A DNA stretch of 12,604 nucleotides, taken from assembly GCA_036272935.1 (NCBI GenBank), contig DATAXP010000015.1, forward strand, positions 1-12,604, read 5' to 3'. This DNA comes from DATAXP01 sp036272935 (GTDB lineage: Bacteria; Planctomycetota; Planctomycetia; Pirellulales; PNKZ01). How positions within the stretch are numbered: position 1 is the first letter of the stretch; each line of letters opens with the position of its first letter. Made by a program: the position numbers and the translations under genes. The notes under the pieces were generated by a model. That model ran no database searches. It was not told the DNA's origin and was given only the letters and a program-made list of their open reading frames with translations. Shown piece by piece: positions 1-6,210 of the stretch.

Positions 1-128
1 ACGACGTTCTCGAACAGTGGTTGAACGGACTTGTTGGTCAGGACGCGGAACGGGTCACCTGACGACAATGCACGGCCCATTCGTTCGGTGTTGTGATACG
101 CGACGTAGTGGCGAGGTGCGTCGCCCAT
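1..128 (-). CDS. Unrecognised protein, N-terminal fragment running off the left edge
   Basis: An open frame on the minus strand starts with ATG at 128 and stays open for 42 codons to the window edge. The translation begins MGDAPRHYVAYHNTERMG and continues with RVLTNKSVQPLFENVV, which has the residue mix of a real protein (Tyr-His-Asn, Asn-Lys, Pro-Leu-Phe), unlike the Arg/Pro/Ser-rich shadow frames. An AGGG sits 6 nt before the ATG, and a TACAAT hexamer (161-156 on this strand) lies about 28 nt upstream and could be a -10 box; no good -35 was seen. I do not recognise the family and only the first 42 residues are visible, so no function is proposed. The competing plus-strand frame 3-62 (ending in a TGA at 60-62) is shorter and looks less protein-like. 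Confidence 0.5.
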   Translation of the reverse strand, partial: MGDAPRHYVAYHNTERMGRALSSGDPFRVLTNKSVQPLFENV

Positions 129-276
129 GAGGTGCCCTAACGAGTGTTTAACTTCATTGTACAGCAACCGCGACGCGCATAATCATGGCTGCGTCGATCG
201 TCGTCAAGCTGATTTTCTTCCTGCCGCGTAAACAGTTCTGTTCCGGGAAGATTTCGCTTGCAGGGGCTATTGGCTA

Positions 277-294
277 TTGTACACTACTGTACAA
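277..294. promoter_or_regulatory. TTGTACA-N4-TGTACAA palindrome, operator-like
   Basis: A perfect 7-bp inverted repeat (TTGTACA, spacer CTAC, TGTACAA). The size and spacing suit a site for a dimeric repressor. The half-site TTGTACAG recurs at 157-164, next to the candidate -10 of the left-edge gene. On the minus strand each arm also contains TACAAT, a passable -10 hexamer, so promoter and operator functions could overlap. The symmetry is visible; the regulatory role is inferred. Confidence 0.35.
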
Positions 295-570
295 AGATGA
301 ATTGAAAGGGACGGGAGTCAAAGGCCGGGAGTGGCATGGGGTGTTTTGTGTCGGGGCACATGTTGGGCATTAGAAAAAGCCAGCGGGCGCAGCGAATTGG
401 CCTAGCCGTGTTTGGTGCGACTGATTCGTTCGACGGCGCTCGTGCATGCTGAACCATGACACGGCGGGGAGCAGTTGGCCGCTCGGTTCGGCTTCGGCCG
501 ACGCACGATCTTTCGGACATAAGCTCCTTGATGCGCGCCGGTGAGAGTCGGCGGCTTCGAGCGCAGGCGA

Positions 571-720
571 CTTTGTACCTGTTTATTCATTCTGGGTACA
601 AACAGAATGTCGCGCCGATTTGCCCGAGTTTGTACCCGTTACCCCCGGGTCCATGGTGGGGTACAAATTCCCCGGCCGTTGCGGGACTTGACGCGGGATT
701 GCACGCGCGAGTTTGTACCC
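571..720. repeat. Five TTTGTACC-type decamers in alternating orientation
   Basis: The motif GTTTGTACCC or a near copy occurs at 571-580 (plus, last base changed), 594-603 (minus), 628-637 (plus), 658-667 (minus) and 711-720 (plus). The third and fifth copies share 13 identical bases, CGAGTTTGTACCC, at 625-637 and 708-720. Adjacent copies in opposite orientation make perfect stems: TTTGTACC with GGTACAAA (572-601) and TTTGTACCC with GGGTACAAA (629-667). It is either an operator cluster or a set of hairpins downstream of the ketosynthase gene. No poly-T run follows, so a standard intrinsic terminator is not supported. Confidence 0.55.
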
Positions 721-767
721 ATGCCGCTGCTCGACGTGCGGAACGCCTGAGGATTGTCCCCGACACC

Positions 768-812
768 GTGCCATTAGGCAGCGCGCCATTAGCCAGCGTG
801 CCGTTAGGCAGC
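768..812. repeat. Three 15-bp tandem repeats spanning a stop codon
   Basis: Three adjacent 15-bp units at 768-782, 783-797 and 798-812 follow the pattern GYGCCRTTAGSCAGC. The third unit carries the stop codon (TTA at 804-806, read TAA on the minus strand) of the ketosynthase gene. Because 15 is a multiple of three, each unit places another TAA in the same frame, giving a series of back-up stops. Probably a slippage product. Confidence 0.7.
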
Positions 813-2138
813 GCGGGTGGCGCGGATTGCTTGCCGGCGGCCGTGGACATCGGCCTGCGACTCGGGCCAGCGGCGCAGGGCGACGGCTGCCAGATGACCG
901 CCGAACGCCACCGACAGCTTGAGCGCGGTCTGCAGCGAACGATTGCGGCCGGTGAGCGGAATGCAGTCCATGTCGCATTCCGGGTCCTGGTCGGTCAGGT
1001 TGATCGTCGGCGGGGCGAAGCCGTCGCGCAGCGCCAGTGCGGTGATCGCCAGCTCGACGCTCCCCGCCGCATTGACCAGGTGGCCCACCATGGACTTGAT
1101 CGAGCTAAGCCAGGTTTGATCGGCAGCATTGCCCAGGGCACGACGAATGCCGCGGACCTCGGCAACGTCGTTTTGCAGCGTGCCGGTGCCGTGAGCGCTG
1201 ATGTAGTCGATTTCGCCGGGATCGAGCTCGGCGCGGCGGAGCGTGTCGGAGATCAGCCGGGTCAGCGCGTCGCTGTGCATATCGAGCCCGGTGACGTGAT
1301 GCGCCTCGGCGAGCATCTTGCCACTGAGCAGTTCCGAGTAGATGCGAGCGCCGCGCGCTTGCGCGTGGCTTAGTCGTTCGAGCACGAACATCGCCGAGCC
1401 TTCGCCCATCACGAAGCCGCTGCGACCGCGATCGAACGGTCGGCAGGCCTGTTGCGGATCGTCATGCTCGGCCAGAACGCGCATCGCGCGGAAGCCCGAG
1501 GCGAACAGCGGATGAAAGGCTTCGGCACTACCGGCCAGGGCGACGTCGCATTGATCGTCCTCGAGCGCTCGCATGGCCGACAGAACCTCGATTAGCCCGC
1601 TGGCGCAGGCGGTGGAATGGCACATGCGCGGACCATTCAGCCCGAAGCGATTTGCGACGTGCGAACAACCCGTGTTGGGCAGCCATTGTTGCCACCATGG
1701 CACGTCGCCGGGGCTGCTCGGCTGCAGGTTGAGCTGATTGTTGACGAAGCCGGTGTCCCCCATGTGGCCACTGATGGCGCAGCCGAAACGGTCCGTGTCG
1801 ACCGCGGACAGGTCGATGCCGGAATCGGCAATGGCCTCGGCGGCGGCATGCTGCGCCATGGCGACGGCCTTGAGCTGCCCCGGAAACTCAAGCGGAACAT
1901 CGACCGGAGCGCCCAGGATCAGGCCATCGGGAATTCCTTGCAGGCCGTCGAGCCGACGAACACCGCTGCGCCCCTGCCGGATTGCCGACCATACGCTCTC
2001 GCGGCCGGCGCCAAGCGAAGTGATCAAGCCAATGCCGGTAATGACCACCGGCTCGCGTTGGCCCGCGTCGCTGCCCACGACCGACAGGGCGGCGTGGTTG
2101 CGGGCGGCTACTGCCTGCGTGCGTCGCGATGATCCCAA
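804..2138 (-). CDS. Beta-ketoacyl-ACP synthase, FabF-like (KAS II type)
   Basis: Condensing enzyme of the thiolase fold that joins malonyl-ACP to an acyl chain by decarboxylative Claisen condensation, in the cytoplasm. The full triad is visible: Cys178 in STACASG, His316 in SAHGTGT and His353 in SMVGHLVNAAG, plus RPFDRGRSGFVMGEG at about 233-247. The 444-residue length exceeds the usual 410-415 because of about 30 extra residues before PVVITGIG. The start is uncertain: 2138 is a TTG without a clear Shine-Dalgarno, and an internal GTG near residue 21 would give a family-like N-terminus. An AAGGAG at 2181-2176 is too far from either. Near the C-terminus the usual GFGGxN is AFGGHLA, a departure from housekeeping FabF. 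No ACP, ketoreductase or other fab gene is adjacent, so it may serve a special lipid or polyketide rather than bulk fatty acid synthesis; that is inference. fabF itself is not assigned. Confidence 0.9.
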   Translation of the reverse strand: MGSSRRTQAVAARNHAALSVVGSDAGQREPVVITGIGLITSLGAGRESVWSAIRQGRSGVRRLDGLQGIPDGLILGAPVDVPLEFPGQLKAVAMAQHAAAEAIADSGIDLSAVDTDRFGCAISGHMGDTGFVNNQLNLQPSSPGDVPWWQQWLPNTGCSHVANRFGLNGPRMCHSTACASGLIEVLSAMRALEDDQCDVALAGSAEAFHPLFASGFRAMRVLAEHDDPQQACRPFDRGRSGFVMGEGSAMFVLERLSHAQARGARIYSELLSGKMLAEAHHVTGLDMHSDALTRLISDTLRRAELDPGEIDYISAHGTGTLQNDVAEVRGIRRALGNAADQTWLSSIKSMVGHLVNAAGSVELAITALALRDGFAPPTINLTDQDPECDMDCIPLTGRNRSLQTALKLSVAFGGHLAAVALRRWPESQADVHGRRQAIRATRAA

Positions 2139-2247
2139 TGAGCGGCGGTTGGATGCGCTGCCAGTGATCCGCTAGCTCCTTGAAGACGTTGACAATGGCG
2201 CAGGGGGTAAGGGGTAACTGGCGGAATCGCTTGTGCTTGTGACGGCA

Positions 2248-2274
2248 GCCCCCCTTCAGACTTTAAATGGGGGC
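2248..2274. other. GC stem-loop overlapping a candidate promoter
   Basis: GCCCCC at 2248-2253 pairs with GGGGGC at 2269-2274 around a 15-nt AT-rich loop. It lies in the gap between the 3' end of pyrG and the ketosynthase gene and overlaps the candidate promoter at 2260-2288. There is no T-run after it on either strand, so it is a weak terminator candidate; an operator or chance pairing is equally possible. Confidence 0.3.
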
Positions 2275-2288
2275 GGCCAACGCCTCAA
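2260..2288 (-). promoter_or_regulatory. Candidate promoter for the ketosynthase gene
   Basis: On the minus strand TTGAGG (2288-2283) and TAAAGT (2265-2260) are separated by 17 bp, each matching the sigma-70 consensus at four of six positions. It lies about 120 bp upstream of the ketosynthase start, in a 250-bp gap after pyrG, so it could make the ketosynthase a separate transcription unit. Planctomycete promoters are poorly defined and this is a weak match. Confidence 0.3.
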
Positions 2289-2387
2289 GACCGGATTGTC
2301 GCGAGATCGCCCAAAAACGCCCAAATTGCCAGTTTTCAAAGGATGATCGGCGGCTTGGGTGGGATGCAGCGTAGCAATTACACGACG

Positions 2388-4016
2388 TCAACGGGCTGTC
2401 GCCCGATCACCGCGGATCGCTCGCCGCTCGATCGCTGCCTCCACGAATCCTGCGAACAGCGGCTGAGCCTTGGTCGGCTTCGATTTGAATTCGGGATGGA
2501 ATTGCACGGCGACAAACCACGGGTGGGCGGGCAACTCGACGATCTCGACCAACGAACCATCGGGGCTAGTCCCTGCAAAGTGCATCCCGTGCGCCGCGAA
2601 TTGTTGCCGGTACACGTTATTGAACTCGTAACGGTGGCGGTGCCGCTCGGAGATTGCTTCGCTGCCATAGCACATAGCCGCTCGACTGCCGGCCTCAAGA
2701 TACGCTGGTTGGGCGCCGAGCCGCATTGTCCCACCCTTGTCGGTGATCGTTCGCTGCTCATCGAGCATGCAGATCACCGGATGCGGGGTGTCCTTGCTGA
2801 ATTCGGTGGAGTGGGCGTCGGCCAGGTCGACGACGTTGCGGGCGAACTCGATCGCCGCGCACTGCATGCCGAGGCAGATACCGAGAAACGGAATCTCGCG
2901 CTCGCGCGCAAAGCGAATTGCTTCGATCTTTCCTTCAATGCCGCGTTCACCGAACCCACCGGGAACGATGATCCCATCGAACCCGGCCAGCAGCCGTTCA
3001 GGTCCTTCGTGCTCGACCAACTCGCTCTGGATCCCCTGGACGCGCACCTGGGCATGGTGGGCAATGCCGGCGTGGTCGAGCGACTCGTAGATCGACTTGT
3101 AGGCGTCGCGGTGTTCGGCGTACTTACCGACGACGGCGATGTTGATTTCGTGTTCGGGGTTGCGTAGCCGATGGAGCAGGTCGCGCCAGTCGTCGAGTTC
3201 CAACGGCTGCGCCGTCAACCCAAGCCGCCGCACCACGATCTCGTCGAGCTTGTTTTCGACCAGGCTGAGCGGCACTTCGTAGATCGAAAAATCCTTGTCG
3301 CGCTCTTCGATCACCGCTTCGATTGGCACGTTGCAGAACAACGCGATCTTCTCGCGATCGTCGCGGCTGAGGCTGCGCTCGGTGCGGCAGATGAGCACGT
3401 CGGGCTGGATGCCGATTTGCCGCAGCAGGCCGACCGAGTGTTGCGTTGGCTTCGTCTTCAACTCGCCGGCCGCCTTGAGGTACGGCACCAGCGTCAGGTG
3501 CATATACAGGCAGTTTTCGCGCCCCACATCGAGCGAAAACTGGCGGATCGCTTCGAGAAACGGCTGGCTTTCGATGTCGCCGACCGTGCCACCGATCTCC
3601 GTGATCACGACGTCGACGCCGTCGCGAGCCAGTTTGTGGACGCAGGTCTTGATCTCGTTGGTGATGTGCGGAATCACCTGGACGGTCTTACCAAGGAACT
3701 CGCCGCGCCGCTCCTTTTTGATAACCGAAAGGTAAATCTGGCCGGTGGTGTAATTCGAATCTCGGGTGAGCGGACTGTGGGTGAATCGCTCGTAATGGCC
3801 CAGGTCGAGGTCGGTTTCGCTACCGTCGTCGAGGACGTACACCTCGCCGTGCTGGTACGGGTTCATGGTGCCGGGATCGACGTTGATGTACGGATCGAAC
3901 TTCTGCATCCGCACGCGCAGACCGCGGTGCTCGAGCAGCATGCCGATACTGGCGCTGGTGAGCCCCTTGCCCAAAGAGCTGACGACGCCACCGGTGACAA
4001 AGATATGCTTGGCCAT
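2388..4016 (-). CDS. pyrG: CTP synthase (glutamine-hydrolysing)
   Basis: Converts UTP to CTP using ATP and glutamine, the last step of de novo pyrimidine nucleotide synthesis, in the cytoplasm. The N-terminal synthetase domain opens with KHIFVTGGVVSSLGKGL and contains FDPYINVDPGTMNPYQHGEV and ITEIGGTVGDIES. The C-terminal class I glutamine amidotransferase domain has GGFGERG, the nucleophile Cys in GICLGMQ (about residue 381) and the His-Glu pair in FHPEFKSKP (about 507 and 509). All key residues are present and the length (542) is normal. ATG at 4016 is chosen because MAKHIF fits the family and a GGA lies 5 nt before it; ATG at 4022 would add two residues. kdsB lies 57 bp upstream on the same strand, so the two are probably cotranscribed. 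Confidence 0.98.
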   Translation of the reverse strand: MAKHIFVTGGVVSSLGKGLTSASIGMLLEHRGLRVRMQKFDPYINVDPGTMNPYQHGEVYVLDDGSETDLDLGHYERFTHSPLTRDSNYTTGQIYLSVIKKERRGEFLGKTVQVIPHITNEIKTCVHKLARDGVDVVITEIGGTVGDIESQPFLEAIRQFSLDVGRENCLYMHLTLVPYLKAAGELKTKPTQHSVGLLRQIGIQPDVLICRTERSLSRDDREKIALFCNVPIEAVIEERDKDFSIYEVPLSLVENKLDEIVVRRLGLTAQPLELDDWRDLLHRLRNPEHEINIAVVGKYAEHRDAYKSIYESLDHAGIAHHAQVRVQGIQSELVEHEGPERLLAGFDGIIVPGGFGERGIEGKIEAIRFAREREIPFLGICLGMQCAAIEFARNVVDLADAHSTEFSKDTPHPVICMLDEQRTITDKGGTMRLGAQPAYLEAGSRAAMCYGSEAISERHRHRYEFNNVYRQQFAAHGMHFAGTSPDGSLVEIVELPAHPWFVAVQFHPEFKSKPTKAQPLFAGFVEAAIERRAIRGDRATAR

Positions 4017-4073
4017 GCGCATCCGTCGCGACAGATTTCGAGAACGATCACCACACGCCCAACGATGGCCAGT

Positions 4074-4826
4074 CTAGCGTGATCGCTGCCGGCTGACAAA
4101 CGCGCGGTAATCGGCGTCGGTGTCGATGCCGCGCGGCGCCTCGGCGACCACGCCGACCAAAATCGTGTGCCCGGCGTTCAGCACGCGCAACTGCTCGAGC
4201 TTCTCGAGTTGCTCGATCGGCGCGGGAGGCAGCGCAGCGAGTTGCAACAAGAAATCGCGCCGATAGGCGTACAACCCAAGATGCTGATGGAAATGCGCTG
4301 GCTGACTCCACAGCAACCAGTCGTTCCACTCTCTGGCATGTGGAATCGCGGCGCGGCTGAAGTACAGCGCTCGGCCGCGGGCGTCGAACACCGCCTTCAC
4401 GCACGCCGGGTCGAGCAATTTATCGCGCTCGCGAATCGGCGTTGCCACAGTGGCCATCGGCGCGTCGGGATCCTCTTCCAAGAGCCGAATCACCAGATCG
4501 ATCGCCTCGACGGCGATTTCAGGCTCGTCGCCCTGCACGTTGCAGAAGATGTCGATCTCGGGCATGTCGCGCGCGATCTCGGCCACGCGGTCGGTGCCGC
4601 TCGGGGCTTGAGGATTGGTCATTGCGACCTGGCCGCCGAAGCGCTGCACCTCGTCGAAAATCTCGGCGTGGTCGGTGGCAACGCAGACGCCCCGAGGGCG
4701 TTGGGCGCGTAGCGCCGCCTCGTACGTGTGCTGAATGACGGTCTTCCCTGTTTCGCGCAGCAGCAGCTTCCGCGCGAGCCTGGTACTGGCCAGCCGCGCA
4801 GGGATGACAATGAAACTGCTTGCCAT
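4074..4826 (-). CDS. kdsB: 3-deoxy-manno-octulosonate cytidylyltransferase (CMP-Kdo synthetase)
   Basis: Couples Kdo to CTP giving CMP-Kdo and pyrophosphate, the activation step for adding Kdo to lipid A; cytoplasmic. Visible motifs are FIVIPARLASTRL at the N-terminus (nucleotide-binding loop), ATDH, SGTDRVAE, NVQGDEP, the HLGLYAYRRDFL strand and EQLEKLEQLRVLNAG near the C-terminus. The usual Pro in RLPGKPL is Ala here (RLARKLL). From ATG at 4826 the protein has 250 residues, close to the roughly 248 of the family; the ATG at 4868 would add a 14-residue leader with no homologous look, and neither start has a clear Shine-Dalgarno. It lies between scpB and pyrG on the same strand. Its substrate CTP is the product of the next gene. 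It indicates a Kdo-containing, LPS-type outer membrane. Confidence 0.95.
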   Translation of the reverse strand: MASSFIVIPARLASTRLARKLLLRETGKTVIQHTYEAALRAQRPRGVCVATDHAEIFDEVQRFGGQVAMTNPQAPSGTDRVAEIARDMPEIDIFCNVQGDEPEIAVEAIDLVIRLLEEDPDAPMATVATPIRERDKLLDPACVKAVFDARGRALYFSRAAIPHAREWNDWLLWSQPAHFHQHLGLYAYRRDFLLQLAALPPAPIEQLEKLEQLRVLNAGHTILVGVVAEAPRGIDTDADYRAFVSRQRSR

Positions 4827-4931
4827 GAGTTTCGGCCCGGTCACCAATGGCGACCAGCGAGCATCCATTCTGCCGATGACTGTGCGGCACGGCCCCTAGC
4901 CGCAGCCCGCAAGCGCGTCTATCCGACGACG

Positions 4932-5915
4932 CTACTCCGCATCACCTTCTTCCCACTCTTCCTCTTCGTCGTCGTCCTCGTCCTCATCTTCGTCCCATTC
5001 TTCGTCGTCCTCTTCGTCCTCGTCCCATTCCTCATCTTCGTCGTCGACTTCTTCCCAGTCTTCATCATCGAAGTCGTCATCGAAATCTTCGTCCTCCTCG
5101 TCCTCTTCTTCTTCGTCGTCTTCTTCTTCGTCGGCGTCGGCGTCCTCGATGTCCTCATCCTCTTCTTCGTCGACGGCCGACAGGTGGCGACTCGCGGCGA
5201 CGGCAAGTTCTTCAACCCATTCGTGCTCGGTGTCTAAGGTTTGGGCCGGGGCAATGCTCACGGAAGGCTCCTCGTGAAAAGCTCGAAAAGAAGTTCCAAG
5301 GTTCTGCTGGCCGGAGCCAGATGAATTGTCGGGTTCGTAGGTCGGACCGGTCGCCGAATGGTCCGCTTGCATTCCAAGTGCCGCCGGCAGCTCGCTGTGA
5401 TCTTTAAGCCCGAACAGTTGCAGGAATCGCTTGGTCGTACCGTAGAGGAACGGTCGGCCGAGCTGCTGGCCGCGGCCGACCATCTTTACCAAATCGCGCT
5501 CCATCAATTGCCGCAACATCTCTCCGCTGTGCACACCACGGATCATTTCGATCTCACCTCGGGAAACCGGCTGGCGAAGGGCCACGATCGACAGGATCTC
5601 CAACGCTGGGCTCGACAGCCGGACTTCCGAGGGTCCACGGCCCAACCGGCGTAGCCATCCTCCAAACTTTCGTCGAGAAAGCAACTGGTAACCGCCGGCC
5701 ACTTCCTCAGCCCGAAACGCCGTTCCCCCCTCGTCGTAAAGTTGGTTCAGTCGGCGGATTAATGTACGCGCTTCAGTAGCATCCGCCAAGCTGGCAAATT
5801 GGCCAATTTTGTGGGCGCTGAGCGCTTCCCCGGCAAGCCATAAAACCGCCTCGACACGGGCGAGTCGCTCATCACGGGCGTGCCGGACTACGGTGTCGGA
5901 AGCGCTCGAGTCCAT
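4932..5915 (-). CDS. scpB: Segregation and condensation protein B with long acidic C-terminal tail
   Basis: ScpB is the winged-helix (kite) subunit that, with ScpA, bridges the SMC ATPase in bacterial chromosome condensation. The core, about residues 10-180, shows RVEAVLWLAGEALS, then RLSSPALEILSIVALRQPVS, the RGEIEMIRGV segment and the signature GRPFLYGTTKRFLQLFGL. A linker follows, and the last 79 residues are almost all Asp/Glu with a few Trp and Phe. The frame is open back to a TTG at 6170, but that extra 85-residue stretch is Arg/Ser-rich and unlike ScpB. The ATG at 5915 puts the conserved core about 15 residues in, so it is preferred, giving 327 residues; an ATG at 6047 is an alternative. 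The ribosome site is weak. No scpA or smc is present in the window. Confidence 0.9.
   Translation of the reverse strand: MDSSASDTVVRHARDERLARVEAVLWLAGEALSAHKIGQFASLADATEARTLIRRLNQLYDEGGTAFRAEEVAGGYQLLSRRKFGGWLRRLGRGPSEVRLSSPALEILSIVALRQPVSRGEIEMIRGVHSGEMLRQLMERDLVKMVGRGQQLGRPFLYGTTKRFLQLFGLKDHSELPAALGMQADHSATGPTYEPDNSSGSGQQNLGTSFRAFHEEPSVSIAPAQTLDTEHEWVEELAVAASRHLSAVDEEEDEDIEDADADEEEDDEEEEDEEDEDFDDDFDDEDWEEVDDEDEEWDEDEEDDEEWDEDEDEDDDEEEEWEEGDAE
4935..5171 (-). repeat. Low-complexity Asp/Glu-coding tract in scpB
   Basis: These 237 bp encode the 79-residue acidic tail of ScpB. The coding strand is almost pure purine in GAX/GAA units, and the opposite strand is a TCN-rich pyrimidine tract. Near-repeats such as DEEWDEDEEDD and DEEWDEDEDEDD suggest growth by slippage. 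The plus-strand translation of the tract is a false hydrophobic stretch of Phe, Val and Leu. Confidence 0.85.
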
Positions 5916-6210
5916 TTGGCCGGTACGCCCCTGGGCGAGGCGGCGGCACCCGTGGTTCGACTCGACGGAAAACCGAGCCAGCGGGTGGCGGTATCGCAGC
6001 GCCGCACTCAACGAGGTCAGCGCACGACCCTGCAACGCGACGAACATCGTTCGGCCGGTGACAGATCGTCCAGGCAAAGCTCGATGGCTACCTCGGTTCC
6101 TGCTGGAGCCGGCGCGTCGAAAACGCTGGCTATGGCTCCTCAAGGTAGGCATCGCGCCGGCCGTTGACAAGAGTGAGCAACGGCATCCTCAGGAGTGCGA
6201 CGAGGGGCGT
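5916..6210. other. Gap between scpB and the upstream membrane protein gene
   Basis: About 295 bp if scpB starts at 5915. It holds a possible 5' extension of scpB (open to 6170) and, in another minus-strand frame, an 18-codon ORF from ATG at 6186 (MPLLTLVNGRRDAYLEEP) without a ribosome site. A third minus-strand frame contains a protein-like segment (TEVAIELCLDDLSPAER) bounded by stops. No known family is recognised. It may be untranslated leader, a degraded gene or a frameshifted small gene. Confidence 0.4.

Larger units (their letters stand above)
129..803. other. Gene-poor stretch with repeats and palindromes
   Basis: About 675 bp with no convincing gene. Short open frames exist on both strands, but they lack ribosome sites and have Arg/Pro-rich, non-protein-like translations. 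What it does hold is a TTGTACA palindrome at 277-294, five TTTGTACC-type decamers at 571-720, and a 15-bp tandem repeat at 768-812. A 20-codon frame at 460-522 reads like part of a helix-turn-helix but is closed by stops on both sides. The stretch lies between the 5' end of the left-edge gene and the 3' end of the ketosynthase gene, so it would carry the promoter of the former and the terminator of the latter. Confidence 0.6.

Noticed and set aside
571..812. CRISPR array
   Set aside because: The repeats are only 10-15 bp, lie in both orientations or are directly adjacent, and have no regular spacers.
456..1373. 305-codon open frame on the plus strand
   Set aside because: It is largely antisense to the ketosynthase, which has an intact catalytic triad. 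The translation is Arg/Ala-rich without motifs and there is no ribosome site.
2343..4082. Two long plus-strand frames (274 and 303 codons)
   Set aside because: They are antisense shadows of pyrG, whose motifs are complete on the minus strand.
4728..5237. Apparent multi-span membrane protein on the plus strand
   Set aside because: The run of Phe, Val, Leu and Ile is the reverse reading of the Asp/Glu tail codons of scpB, not a real membrane protein.
5916..6170. 85-residue N-terminal extension of ScpB from a TTG at 6170
   Set aside because: It is Arg/Ser-rich and unlike ScpB, and an ATG at 5915 places the conserved core at a normal distance from the start.
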